The notes under the pieces were generated by a model, which worked only from the letters and a program-made list of their open reading frames with translations, was not told where the DNA came from and searched no databases. Below, one piece after another: positions 17,636 through 26,632 of a stretch of 64,000 nucleotides of DNA (within the stretch, counting starts at the first letter, position 1; each line of letters begins with the position of its first letter). This DNA comes from Gleimia hominis (lineage in GTDB: Bacteria; Actinomycetota; Actinomycetes; Actinomycetales; Actinomycetaceae). The stretch is taken from contig NZ_JASXSX010000001.1 of assembly GCF_032085515.1 (NCBI RefSeq), positions 124,001-188,000 on the forward strand, given 5' to 3'. Made by a program: the position numbers and the translations under genes.

Positions 17636-18859
17636 TTATTTGCGGAACTCGGGATGGTAAAAACTCAGCAAAACTGCCGCAGCTATCAGAACTGTGCAAC
17701 ATGTCATTGGTAGCCACGGAGAGAGTCCGTAAAGTGCGGTGGAGGCTATCGGTGCCACTACATAGGCTGCACCATTGTTAGCATTAATCAACCCGGCCAG
17801 CCCACCTTGCTCTTCGGGCTTCATTTGCAAAGTAGGCGCCGTGTTGTAGCCAGGCATCGCCAGACCTAGACCAAAGCCTGTCAAGATGCTGGCCACGATG
17901 AACAGTCCAAGATTTAGTGGATAAACCAAGAGCAGTAACCCGAGAAGAACGATTATTAACCCTCTTCTAAAGAGTTTTTTAGCACCCCAGTTTAACCTTG
18001 GAGCCACCAAGGCCTGCGCCAGTATCATCACCACACCCATTATTGACATGCACAAAGCGGTGAGCCCTGCTGTTGCGCCGGCCGCTAGCTTCAAAACATC
18101 CTGCAGTAAAAAGCCGAAAAGTGTAGCCACGGTAGAAAAAGCGGTAAACATTAGGAAACCGCAAGCCAGGAACACGAATACTCTTGAATCAAAATAGGAA
18201 ACTTTTGCCGGTTGAGCGACTTTTTCTTCGCCACCTGTGGGTTTGAATGTTAGCAGTAAAACGGCAACGCCTAAAAGCATGACCAGAGGCATCACCAGCA
18301 GGGGCATCATGAAACCTCCTATAGCTGCAAGGCTGCCACCCAATAAGGCTCCAAGAATAGACGAGAATCCTTGTGCAGCGCCCAAGACTCCCAGACCTTT
18401 TACCCGTTGCGTCTCACTGTAGGTATGAGTCACAACGTAGGTTTGCGCGGCTGGGGAAACTGATGCGATGGCACCGCCGTACAGCACGCCCCTAGTTATG
18501 ACTACTCCTATAATCAACGCTACGCCGGTGAGCAGACCCTTAAATCCTAGCCACACCACCATAGCGAATCCACCTAGAGCCAGGATTCCGGCAAGCATGC
18601 CAATAAGCAAGATACGCCGAGATCCCCATCGCAATGAGACCCGTCCCCACCTGGTGGAGGTAAGAGAAAACATTATGGCTGCTAACGAAATGGTGGCGCC
18701 AATGTGCCATTCCTTCAACCCGATTTCGCGCGATAGTGGAGCCAGAATTGGATTAAGAATCATCTGCCCCATATACGCCAGTAGCACCGTCAAAAACAGG
18801 GGAAACAGTCCCGTTATTTTTGATTCGACTTTCTCGTTTCGTTCATTAGTGGCGCACAT
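17636..18859 (-). CDS. MFS transporter, probable drug or metabolite efflux
   Basis: 407 residues from ATG 18859, chosen because AAAGGA lies 7 nt upstream. About 12 membrane segments and the MFS inter-helix motif around residues 60-75 (SLTSTRWGRVSLRWGSRR). No export signal or fused domain. It is divergent from a TetR-family gene with a perfect palindrome between them, which is the classical arrangement of a regulated efflux pump. This pair is visibly more AT-rich than the ECF operon, suggesting separate acquisition. The substrate is unknown. Confidence 0.85.
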   Translation of the reverse strand: MCATNERNEKVESKITGLFPLFLTVLLAYMGQMILNPILAPLSREIGLKEWHIGATISLAAIMFSLTSTRWGRVSLRWGSRRILLIGMLAGILALGGFAMVVWLGFKGLLTGVALIIGVVITRGVLYGGAIASVSPAAQTYVVTHTYSETQRVKGLGVLGAAQGFSSILGALLGGSLAAIGGFMMPLLVMPLVMLLGVAVLLLTFKPTGGEEKVAQPAKVSYFDSRVFVFLACGFLMFTAFSTVATLFGFLLQDVLKLAAGATAGLTALCMSIMGVVMILAQALVAPRLNWGAKKLFRRGLIIVLLGLLLLVYPLNLGLFIVASILTGFGLGLAMPGYNTAPTLQMKPEEQGGLAGLINANNGAAYVVAPIASTALYGLSPWLPMTCCTVLIAAAVLLSFYHPEFRK

Positions 18860-18899
18860 TAAAACATCCTTTCCAAAGTGAGCAGCCAATCAAGCTGAA

Positions 18900-18928
18900 A
18901 CAATACTAGAACAATGTTCTAGTATTGT
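18900..18928. promoter_or_regulatory. TetR-type operator palindrome
   Basis: Perfect 13-bp inverted repeat: ACAATACTAGAAC (18900-18912), AAT spacer, GTTCTAGTATTGT (18916-18928). It lies 40 nt before the MFS start and 24 nt before the TetR start, so one dimer or pair of dimers could control both genes. Confidence 0.85.
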
Positions 18929-18952
18929 CGAGGTTGAGGGTATGCTGTTTTC

Positions 18953-19654
18953 GTGGGAAATAAAGACAAGCGGGTAAACACGGGTAGACGCGCCTGGCTG
19001 ACGCAGGAAAAGATCATGTACACCGCAATGGAACTGACCCGAGAGTGCGGTCTAGAAAAATGGTCGATTCGTGACCTTGCGCAGCGTCTGGGAGTAGTTC
19101 CCTCTGTCATCTACCACCATTACCAAAACCGTGACGCCATTACCGCTTCTGTAATCGGCGAAATCACTAGCACCATCGAGCTACCGGACGAGCAGCTGGA
19201 ATGGAAAGATTGGTTCATCTCCCTAGCAGAAAATGTCAGACCCGTCTTTCTTGAATTCCCCGGAGTCACCGACAAACTGATATATGGACATATGGACGCC
19301 GCGTTTATACCAATCTTGGAGGTGGCTTACGAAAAACTACGGGACGCTGGTTTTAGCAAGTACATTCACATCGCATACTCAATTATCATCAACACGATGC
19401 TGTGGAGCATTACTGCTCGCAACTTGCGCAGCCCAACCAAGCAGGAACAGCGCCACGACCTAGCCCAAATGATTACCCAACTTCAGCCCCTAGCTGCCTG
19501 CTCTACAACGCTGACCGACATAATCCAGGGCTACTTAATTCCGCTAGCCAACCCGAAAAACGAAGACCGCATGAGTCAGGAATACTTTGAAATCATCATG
19601 GAAGTCGTACTCGCCGGTTTAGAGATAGCGATTTTGCCTCGCGAAAACACCTAA
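18953..19654 (+). CDS. TetR-family repressor, divergent from the MFS gene
   Basis: 233 residues from GTG 18953. The N-terminal TetR helix-turn-helix is clear at about residues 18-62 (IRDLAQRLGVVPSVIYHHYQNRDAI); the C-terminal ~165 residues are a helical ligand and dimer domain with TetR_C-like features. It most likely binds the palindrome at 18900-18928 and represses the pump and itself until a ligand binds. The ligand is unknown. Confidence 0.88.
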   Translation: MGNKDKRVNTGRRAWLTQEKIMYTAMELTRECGLEKWSIRDLAQRLGVVPSVIYHHYQNRDAITASVIGEITSTIELPDEQLEWKDWFISLAENVRPVFLEFPGVTDKLIYGHMDAAFIPILEVAYEKLRDAGFSKYIHIAYSIIINTMLWSITARNLRSPTKQEQRHDLAQMITQLQPLAACSTTLTDIIQGYLIPLANPKNEDRMSQEYFEIIMEVVLAGLEIAILPRENT

Positions 19655-19961
19655 CGAACCCGTGAACAAGAGAAATCATCAATACGCATAAAATATTGCC
19701 CAAAATCGCAAGGCATCCAGCTAAGAACAGAGCCTTTCAGCCTCTCACTCTATTTCCTGCGATTTTCCAATAAACACAAGAAAATCCACTATATCCAGAG
19801 CTTCCCAAACAACTGGTACGACTACATCAAATACGTCACCATCAATGAACTAGCTATCGCTCTTCACAGCACGCAGGCTTCTCCCAGGAATCCGCAGCCT
19901 ATACCGAAGCCTAAGCCCAGCCTATTGCGTATGGACGAAGAGGAAACCTCCATCTCGACGT
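19655..19961. other. Gene-free AT-rich stretch
   Basis: No credible gene. A short frame around 19803-19990 (NWYDYIKYVTINELAIALHS, then a Pro-Lys-rich tail) could be a remnant of a phage tail-assembly-type protein, but the match is too weak to call. The last part runs into the glpD fragment. Confidence 0.4.
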
Positions 19962-20273
19962 GCAGAAATAGCGTTTGGTGTTTTATATGAGGGTGTTTTG
20001 CATGTGGAAGACTTACTGGCGCGCCGCACCAGACTCTGTTACGAGCATCGGAATCGCGGATTGGCTGCTATTGACGAGGTTGCGAAAATAGCTGCGGATA
20101 TTCTTGGCTGGGACGAGGCGGCCAAGGCGCATGAGATAGAAAACTACAAGGCCCGGTGTGATGCCGAAGAAAAGGCGGAGGGGATAGTTAGCGAAGACGA
20201 AGCTCAAAAGGTACGTGAGCAGGCGGTGCCTATAACCGAATTTGTTGATGTGGCTCCGCAAATTGACGGTTAA
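19962..20273 (+). pseudogene. glpD: C-terminal fragment of glycerol-3-phosphate dehydrogenase
   Basis: The sequence AEIAFGVLYEGVLHVEDLLA, followed by RRTR and an AADILGWDEA helix, matches the C-terminal domain (DAO_C) of aerobic GlpD. Only about 100 of the usual 550-580 residues are present; upstream the frame no longer resembles GlpD. There is no N-terminal FAD domain, so no enzyme can be made. It may be the scar of a deletion or recombination event; a TTG at 19998 could in principle start a short protein. Confidence 0.75.
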
Positions 20274-20698
20274 AGCCGTGGGGATTTTTGCCCTTTAAAT
20301 CGCTGACTCTAAGGCCTTGGAGGCGTGTACTCCAAGGACTTAGACGTACTTAGGATGCCAATAGGCCCTCTCTGGCAACAGAGCAAAATTCAGTTTTAGG
20401 CGCTTGCTTTAAAAGCACTTTCGATAACGCGGTATTCGGGCTAATGCCCGAAAATAAGACAATATCATTCTAAGTTTACTAACCTAGAACCAACACCACT
20501 GATCCACCGTTAACGCCGGGTCACAGAGGCGCATTTTTCATCTCCGTTAGCGAGTTGAACCCCGACACCCTACCTGAACAGGGAAAACAGGATACTAGGT
20601 AACGGAAAACCCAAATCCGCTAACGCAAGCGATTTTCTTGACCCCCTTGGGGCGTACGCACTAACGCAAACGCCTACTTATCATTTTCGACGTCATGT
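20274..20698. other. Non-coding stretch with two hairpins
   Basis: No gene recognised. Two perfect 7-bp inverted repeats: CCTTGGA (20315-20321) with TCCAAGG (20331-20337), and TTCGGGC (20435-20441) with GCCCGAA (20446-20452, loop TAAT). Several CTAACGCAA-like words recur at 20615-20670. Neither hairpin is followed by a T-run. Confidence 0.5.
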
Positions 20699-20772
20699 TG
20701 GAGCGGGCGACGGGAATCGAACCCGCCTCTACAGCTTGGGAAGCTGTCATTCTACCGATGAACTACGCCCGC
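20699..20772 (-). tRNA. tRNA-Gly (CCC)
   Basis: On the minus strand GCGGGCG pairs with CGCCCGC as acceptor stem; anticodon stem ACAGC/GCTGT encloses TTCCCAA, anticodon CCC. T arm GCGGG-TTCGATT-CCCGT. Discriminator T is at 20702 and the CCA end is encoded at 20699-20701. Confidence 0.95.
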
Positions 20773-20888
20773 GCGGCTATTAGATTAACTATTAGCAGCA
20801 CGTGTAAGTATAGCCGCATATGGGCCTCATGAGCAAAATCGGCCGCACCTGTGGTTCGTTTCGGCACGCACACACCTACAATTGGGGT

Positions 20889-21311
20889 ATGGATCAAGAA
20901 TCGCTTCAACCAGTTGTCGCCGCCGCGATCATCAACACCACCCACCATCAGCGAAAACTGCTTGCCGCGCAGCGTTCGTATCCACCCGAGCTTGCTGGGA
21001 AGTACGAGCTGCCCGGTGGCAAAGTTGAAGCTGCTGAAGCACCTCTTGCGGCATTGGAACGGGAGATCCGCGAAGAACTCAACTGTGCGATAAAGATTCA
21101 CCGTTTTCTTCCTTGTCCAAATTCCCCTGAGGGAACCTGGCCGATCCTCGGAGGCCGGCGCATGTACGTGTGGGTTGCCCACCCACTGTCCACCCCTCAG
21201 GTTGGAAATTCGCATTCAAAACTGCAATGGGTTACGTTACCGCAAGCACGGGCTCTGCCCTGGCTTGGCCCTAACTGGCCGATTGTTGAAGCGGTATTTA
21301 ACAACCTTTAA
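20889..21311 (+). CDS. Nudix hydrolase, MutT-like
   Basis: 140 residues from ATG 20889; a longer frame from 20820 exists but would reach into the region just after the tRNA. The Nudix box is complete (GKVEAAEAPLAALE then REIREEL, about residues 40-62), the metal-binding signature for hydrolysing nucleoside-diphosphate-linked substrates. Size and KYELPGGK fit MutT-type 8-oxo-dGTP diphosphatases that sanitise the nucleotide pool. The exact substrate cannot be told from sequence. It stands alone. Confidence 0.87.
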   Translation: MDQESLQPVVAAAIINTTHHQRKLLAAQRSYPPELAGKYELPGGKVEAAEAPLAALEREIREELNCAIKIHRFLPCPNSPEGTWPILGGRRMYVWVAHPLSTPQVGNSHSKLQWVTLPQARALPWLGPNWPIVEAVFNNL

Positions 21312-21429
21312 CTCTGCAGTAGTGCCCGCATCTATTCAAAACCCAACCTGAAATCTTCAAATACTAGTCTGAGATCCGCCGACATTGCTTTCTAGCCTTA
21401 AATCCACCGACGGTGCTTTTAAGGAATTA

Positions 21430-21744
21430 CTATAGTATCTGCAGCAATCCCGCATACACAGCCACACCAAGCACTATTGAAACCAAAGCGTTCCTACCAA
21501 AATAATGCACCGCCATAGTCGCGACAATCCCACCCACCGCAGGTAGCCACGCAGTCGGATCCCCCACCGGCAAATCCGCCAACGTGTAAAACACTAAGAT
21601 GACCATCACACCGATAGGCATTGACGCACCGATCTCACGCAGAACCTCACTGTCAGCAAGACGCTTCAACACGACAAACGGTGCGGCCCGCAGAACAAAC
21701 GTAACCACTGAAGCAATCAGTATCACAGACACTACGTACATCAC
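21430..21744 (-). CDS. azlD: AzlD-type small subunit of a branched-chain amino acid exporter
   Basis: 104 residues with four hydrophobic segments; the VTFVLRAAPFVVLK stretch is typical of AzlD. AzlC/AzlD (also BrnF/BrnE in Corynebacterium) export branched-chain amino acids and methionine. Its start overlaps the stop of azlC by ATGA. Confidence 0.88.
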   Translation of the reverse strand: MMYVVSVILIASVVTFVLRAAPFVVLKRLADSEVLREIGASMPIGVMVILVFYTLADLPVGDPTAWLPAVGGIVATMAVHYFGRNALVSIVLGVAVYAGLLQIL

Positions 21745-22571
21745 GGGCCCACATCCGTTCTATCTGGAAACAAACGCGGTTCACTTCCACCACCACCGCG
21801 GGCAAAGTCGTCACCACTACGACCAATGGAACTATCACCGCGGCGAGCCGTACAGCTACCAAAATGGCAACGGAAGCGCCCACCCGGCAGCGCGTTGACA
21901 CGCAAGGTTAAAACTAAAGTGAAACTCAACAACGCAACAATCAACATCAGGTCTTTACCTGCAGCCAAACCAATAACCGCACACACCACAGCCACCAGCA
22001 GAACCAGTGGACGCGGGTTCTGCCGATACGAATCCATTGCTAACACAACGAACAAAGCGGTTAGCGAAAACGCCATAAAACTCGCGTCAAAATGCATACC
22101 ACGCATAAGCAAACCACCCACAACAGAACCAAACAGCCAATAAGAATGGTTCAAAAACTGGGTCCACAGCACCACTTTCCCAGTCAACTCACCCGGTTTA
22201 CGCATAGTGAGCACCGCGTAAGTCTCATCCGTCAAAGCATGCACCCCATACAAACGCCCCAACTTAGACCGCACAAGTCGCAGCGGAAACGACAGTCCGT
22301 AGAAAACATGTCGGAACCCCACAAAAAACGCGGTGAACGCCACCTCAACTAAACCCGCGTGGGCAGAAATAAGCCCCGTGAGCACAAACTGCGTTGCCCC
22401 CGAATACACCAGCAGCGACATTGGGATAATCCACCACCACGAAATCCCTGCGGCCACCGTGTACATCCCATACCCAATTCCGAGTGGCAAATACCCAGCC
22501 GCAACCGGCAAACTCAGTTTCACCGCCGTACCAAACCCCGGGGTGGAAGAACTACTTGAAGAGCGAGCCAT
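21741..22571 (-). CDS. azlC: AzlC-type large subunit of a branched-chain amino acid exporter
   Basis: 276 residues from ATG 22571 (a TTG at 22619 is possible but unsupported). Hydrophobic segments and motifs YLPLGIGYGMY, YSGATQFV and FFVGFRHVFYGLSF identify AzlC. The recognisable domain ends near residue 230; the last ~45 residues (RRGDSSIGRSGDDFARGGGG and onward) are unusual, and another frame there encodes a hydrophobic stretch, so a frameshift near 21900 is possible. Confidence 0.85.
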   Translation of the reverse strand: MARSSSSSSTPGFGTAVKLSLPVAAGYLPLGIGYGMYTVAAGISWWWIIPMSLLVYSGATQFVLTGLISAHAGLVEVAFTAFFVGFRHVFYGLSFPLRLVRSKLGRLYGVHALTDETYAVLTMRKPGELTGKVVLWTQFLNHSYWLFGSVVGGLLMRGMHFDASFMAFSLTALFVVLAMDSYRQNPRPLVLLVAVVCAVIGLAAGKDLMLIVALLSFTLVLTLRVNALPGGRFRCHFGSCTARRGDSSIGRSGDDFARGGGGSEPRLFPDRTDVGP

Positions 22572-22718
22572 ACCCTCAAGATTATTAAAAAGGCGTGAAG
22601 GGGGCGGAAGGAGTCTCAACTTTGGAACACCGCGCCAACTTCAACCGGGTGGAACTTACTTTCTATCTCACAACCCAAGCTTTACGGACGAAAAGGCAAT
22701 AAGTGTCATAATACTGGT

Positions 22719-23459
22719 ATGCCGAAAATTATTGGATCCTCCATAGGTGAGCACCGAGAGAAGACGCGACAGTCGCTTTTTGACGCGCTCTCTAGCTTGC
22801 TGCAAGAAAAACCGTTCGAACAGATCACCATGTCAGAGATTTCAAAAGTCTCCGGAGTGGGGCGCACGGCCGTGTACAACCACTTCAAAGACAAAGAAAG
22901 TCTGCTGCTGGCACTCATGAGTGCAGCCACCGAAGAATTCGCGACCGTCTTATCGCAAGCACTGCAGCTCTCGCGCGATCCAATTACCCAACTACGAATT
23001 TACGTACGCGCCCAACTGGAACTGAAAAAACGCTACCACCTAGCAGAAGGCACGTCGCTGCGCGGAGTTGCTATCGCCGGGTCCCACAGTGAACTCAAAG
23101 CTCACGGCTCACTGGTGGCGCACATCCTGCACCACCTGTTGAACAACGCGAAAACACAGCAGGCAATCACGGTGGAGCCGAACGCGCAGATCATCAACCT
23201 GATCCACTCTTGCTTAGCCGCGCAGGCTTTACCCCGCGATCAAAACGAACGCCAACGCGTGATGACGCAGGTGGAGAACTTCATTTTGCGTGCCGTGGGC
23301 GCCAGTGAAGAAGCCATTGGCCACGTCGACCCAGCGGTGCGTGACCTGCGTTTTATCGGTGAAGATGAGGACCTGGGTGACTCCGAACAGGCAGGCAACG
23401 CACGCGCTGGTGAAAGCACGTCCGCCACCTACCTTCGATGCCCAGTTATTGGAGCGTAA
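22719..23459 (+). CDS. TetR-family regulator
   Basis: 246 residues. The N-terminal HTH is clear (about residues 13-60: SEISKVSGVGRTAVYNHFKD). The C-terminal part is helical with an acidic tail (FIGEDEDLGDSEQAG). It is divergent from azlCD with about 150 nt between, so control of the exporter is plausible. No clear palindrome was found in the gap. Confidence 0.85.
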   Translation: MPKIIGSSIGEHREKTRQSLFDALSSLLQEKPFEQITMSEISKVSGVGRTAVYNHFKDKESLLLALMSAATEEFATVLSQALQLSRDPITQLRIYVRAQLELKKRYHLAEGTSLRGVAIAGSHSELKAHGSLVAHILHHLLNNAKTQQAITVEPNAQIINLIHSCLAAQALPRDQNERQRVMTQVENFILRAVGASEEAIGHVDPAVRDLRFIGEDEDLGDSEQAGNARAGESTSATYLRCPVIGA

Positions 23460-23490
23460 CCGCTATTGGGCGTAGTGGCGAGTTAGCAGC

Positions 23491-23868
23491 TTAGCTCTGG
23501 TTTCCAGCTTGGTTCTGCGCCGCCACTTCCTCACGGACCTTATCCATGTCCAGCTCTTTGATTTGCTTGATCACATCATCAAGCGCGGCCCCTGGAATAA
23601 CCCCGGAGTGGCGGAACACCGCAATCCCCTCACGGAACGCCATCAGTGTAGGGATCGAAGAGATCGACGCTACCGCCGCTAACTCCTGTTCCGCTTCTGT
23701 ATCCACTTTTGCGAACACAACATCCTCATGGCGACCAGAAGCCTCATCATAAATGGGGGCGAACTGGCGGCAGGGGCCACACCACGACGCCCAAAAATCA
23801 ATGAGGACAATATTGTTATCCGTAATTGTCTTCTCAAAATCAGCTGACTTCAGATCGATCGTTGCCAT
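23491..23868 (-). CDS. trxA: Thioredoxin
   Basis: 125 residues from ATG 23868 with GGAAAGGA upstream; longer in-frame extension to 23952 runs through a repeat and is unlikely. Active site WASWCGPC (Cys near residues 33 and 36), the Asp in VLIDFWA, and the cis-Pro in ISSIPTLMAF are all present. It reduces protein disulfides in the cytoplasm. The C-terminal tail (about 108-125) is longer than usual and polar. Confidence 0.93.
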   Translation of the reverse strand: MATIDLKSADFEKTITDNNIVLIDFWASWCGPCRQFAPIYDEASGRHEDVVFAKVDTEAEQELAAVASISSIPTLMAFREGIAVFRHSGVIPGAALDDVIKQIKELDMDKVREEVAAQNQAGNQS

Positions 23869-23888
23869 ATCGGTTCCTTTCCACCCGT

Positions 23889-23970
23889 AGCGAATACGCT
23901 CAAACTCACGGCAAGTACGCGTAAACCCATAGCGAGTACGCACACCCCACAACGAGTACGCGCAAACAAA
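23889..23970. repeat. Four degenerate 20-21-nt tandem units upstream of thioredoxin
   Basis: The word AGCGAATACG, GGCAAGTACG, AGCGAGTACG, AACGAGTACG recurs at 23889, 23910, 23931 and 23951, each followed by a CAAAC/CACCC-like tail. It lies directly upstream of the trx start on the minus strand, where the promoter should be. Confidence 0.7.
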
Positions 23971-24153
23971 CCCGCTAAACGCAAGGCGCTTCCACGACTA
24001 TCGCCACCACTTGGCAGCAGATTCGCAGAACGCGCGTTGACGCATTCCCCAAAAGGGTGTTTACAGTATCGACTTTGTGCCTACCACTATGTACAACGTG
24101 CCCGGCGCGCGTCAATATTTCACAAACCCACCAGGTGTGAGTGGTACCACCTT

Positions 24154-25188
24154 CTATTGCGCCACGAGCTCCGTGATCTGCACCGTATTTAACGCCGCCC
24201 CTTTGCGCAGATTGTCGCCCGCAACCACGAACACTAGGCCACGCCCATCTTCAACGGCTTGGTCTTGCCGGATGCGCCCCACCAGAGAATTATCTTGCCC
24301 CGCTGCCGCTAGCGGGGTGGGTACCTCCACCACGGTCACACCGGGCGCGTTTTCCAACAGTTTTTGCGCTTCTTGAGGGGTTATGGGTTGGTTGAACTGC
24401 GCGTGAATAGTCAACGTGTGCCCGGTGAACACGGGGACGCGCACACATGTGCCAGACACCGCCAGGTCAGGTAGACCGAGGATCTTGCGTGATTCGTTAC
24501 GTAGTTTTTGTTCCTCATCGGTTTCCGCGGACCCGTCATCAACCAGGTTGCCCGCGAGCGCCACCACGTCGAATGCGATTGGGGCGGCGTACACCTGCGG
24601 ATCCGGCAGGTCTAGTGCGTGCCCGTCAGTGACCAGTTGCGTCAGGTCTTGTTCCACCCCGGCTTTCACCTGGCTGATTAGTTCGTTAACGCCCGCCAAC
24701 CCGGATCCGGATACGGCCTGGTAGCTAGAGATGAACAGGCGCTCTAACCCCGCGGCGTCGTGGAGCGGTTTCAACACTGGGATTGCCGCCATGGTGGTAC
24801 AGTTTGGGTTCGCGATAATCCCTTTGGGTCGGTGGGCGATAGCCTGCGGGTTCGCTTCGGTTACCACCAGTGGCACGTCTTTATCGCGCCGCCACGCAGA
24901 TGAGTTGTCTACCACTACGGCTCCCGCGGCTGCGAATTTTGGGGCGTATTCGCGTGAGGCACTTGCGCCCGCTGAGAATACAGCTATATCAATACCGGAG
25001 TAATCCGCAGTGGCAACGTCTTCTACCACAACGGTTTTACCCGCGTACTCCAACTCGGTGCCGGCAGAGCGCGCGGAGGAGAAGAAACGGACGCTAGTGG
25101 CTGGGAACTTGCGTTCTTCCAGTATTGTTCGCATAACCCGGCCCACCTGCCCGGTGGCTCCCACGACTGCTAAGGTTAGTTCTTTCAT
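24154..25188 (-). CDS. asd: Aspartate-semialdehyde dehydrogenase
   Basis: 344 residues. It reduces aspartyl phosphate to aspartate semialdehyde with NADPH in the lysine, threonine and methionine pathway and for diaminopimelate. Visible: NADP-binding GATGQVGRVM, catalytic Cys in NPNCTTM (about residue 131), substrate region AVSGSGLAG and the catalytic His in GHTLTIHAQF. It overlaps lysC by 4 nt, the usual lysC-asd operon. Confidence 0.97.
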   Translation of the reverse strand: MKELTLAVVGATGQVGRVMRTILEERKFPATSVRFFSSARSAGTELEYAGKTVVVEDVATADYSGIDIAVFSAGASASREYAPKFAAAGAVVVDNSSAWRRDKDVPLVVTEANPQAIAHRPKGIIANPNCTTMAAIPVLKPLHDAAGLERLFISSYQAVSGSGLAGVNELISQVKAGVEQDLTQLVTDGHALDLPDPQVYAAPIAFDVVALAGNLVDDGSAETDEEQKLRNESRKILGLPDLAVSGTCVRVPVFTGHTLTIHAQFNQPITPQEAQKLLENAPGVTVVEVPTPLAAAGQDNSLVGRIRQDQAVEDGRGLVFVVAGDNLRKGAALNTVQITELVAQ

Positions 25189-26492
25189 CGTCCGCTCCCT
25201 CCATAAACAACGGCTTCACTATCGGTTGAATCTAGGTCGAATGCGGAGTGTACGGCTCGAACCGCGGCGTCTAACTGCTCGTATTTAACAACGACGGAGA
25301 TGCGGATCTCTGACGTGGAAATCAGATCGATGTTAATACCAGCTTGCGACAGGGCGTCGAACAATTTAGCGGACACCCCGGGGTTCGTGCGCATCCCCGC
25401 ACCAACTAACGAGAGGATGCCGATCCCTTCCGAATAGTGCATTTCTTTGAAACCCAGTTCAGCTTGCGCATCGCGGAGCACCCGCATCGTGCGTTCACCA
25501 TCTACCTCAGGCAAAGTAAACGAAATATTTGCCCGCCCGGAACCGGACGTGGGCAGGTTCTGCACGATCATGTCGATATTCGCGTCCGCTCCCGCCACGA
25601 GGGAGAATAAGCGAGCTGCCGTGCCAGGCTTGTCATCCAAACCAATTATCGTGATTTTCGCCTGGGACCTGTCGTGGGCGATCCCGGAAATGATTGGAGC
25701 TTCCACAGCTTCCTCCTCTAATGCCGCGTCGGGGACGATACCTTCTAGTTCTGGGTGGGCGGGCTCGTTAGCAATCCAGGTGCCATCTAGTTTTGAAAAT
25801 GAGGAACGCACGTGCAGGGGCACGTTGTAGCGGCGGGCGAACTCGACTGCGCGTAAGTGCAGGATTTTTGCCCCGTGGGCCGCTAACTCCAAAGTTTCTT
25901 CTTGGCTGATACGGCAAATCCGCTGAGCGGTCGGCACGATCCGTGGGTCTGCGGTGAACAGGCCATCCACGTCGGTGTAGATCTCGCACACGTCTGCGTG
26001 GAGGGCCGCTGCTAGCGCCACCGCAGTGGTGTCTGAACCGCCACGGCCCAAAGTGGTGACTTCGTCATCTGAGGAAACACCTTGGAACCCAGCGACGATC
26101 GCCACGACCCCATCGTGGATTGCGCGGGCCACGCGTTCTGGCACCATGCCGGTAACCTGGGCTTTCCCAAAGTGTTTATCAGTGAGCACGCCCGCTTGCG
26201 CCCCCGTGTAGGACATGGCTTTAACCCCCATGTTGTTAATCGCCATTGCCAGCAACGACATGGAGACGCGTTCACCAGCGGATAGGAGCATATCCATCTC
26301 TCGCATCGGCGGGTGCGGGTTAAGTTGACTCGCCAAGTCCAGTAGATCATCAGTGGTGTCCCCCATTGCCGACACCACCACAACCAGGTTGTGACCAGCC
26401 TTGCGCGCGTCCACTATGCGCTCGGCCACCCGCAGCATCGCCCGGGCATCTGCCACGGATGAGCCACCGTACTTCTGCACAATGAGTGCCAC
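25185..26492 (-). CDS. lysC: Aspartokinase
   Basis: 435 residues with GGAGG before the start. Kinase domain (about 1-240) begins with the KYGGSSVAD motif; two ACT domains (about 265-430) bind feedback effectors, in actinobacteria typically lysine plus threonine. The Corynebacterium-type internal Met start for the small beta subunit is not evident at the domain border (EEEAVEAPIISG). Operon with asd. Confidence 0.96.
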   Translation of the reverse strand: MALIVQKYGGSSVADARAMLRVAERIVDARKAGHNLVVVVSAMGDTTDDLLDLASQLNPHPPMREMDMLLSAGERVSMSLLAMAINNMGVKAMSYTGAQAGVLTDKHFGKAQVTGMVPERVARAIHDGVVAIVAGFQGVSSDDEVTTLGRGGSDTTAVALAAALHADVCEIYTDVDGLFTADPRIVPTAQRICRISQEETLELAAHGAKILHLRAVEFARRYNVPLHVRSSFSKLDGTWIANEPAHPELEGIVPDAALEEEAVEAPIISGIAHDRSQAKITIIGLDDKPGTAARLFSLVAGADANIDMIVQNLPTSGSGRANISFTLPEVDGERTMRVLRDAQAELGFKEMHYSEGIGILSLVGAGMRTNPGVSAKLFDALSQAGINIDLISTSEIRISVVVKYEQLDAAVRAVHSAFDLDSTDSEAVVYGGSGR

Positions 26493-26632
26493 GCGTTCCC
26501 TCCTACCTCTTTCCTACAGTTCCGGCCGTGACCCAATTAGCCCGCCTCGCCGACTTGCACACCCGTGGTCCAACTGGGCGGCCTCGTTGGTCTGCATACA
26601 CCTCGAGGGGTTGCTGGTCTGCGCGCAACCCG

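Noticed and set aside
19803..19990. Possible phage tail-assembly-type protein remnant
   Set aside because: Short, weak similarity, no start site, and the frame runs out at the glpD fragment.
20274..20698. Candidate tmRNA or RNase P RNA beside tRNA-Gly
   Set aside because: Neither the tmRNA 3' T-arm with tag region nor the conserved RNase P core words are present.
23869..23952. N-terminal extension of thioredoxin to 23952
   Set aside because: It would translate the tandem repeat, while a good ribosome site supports ATG 23868.
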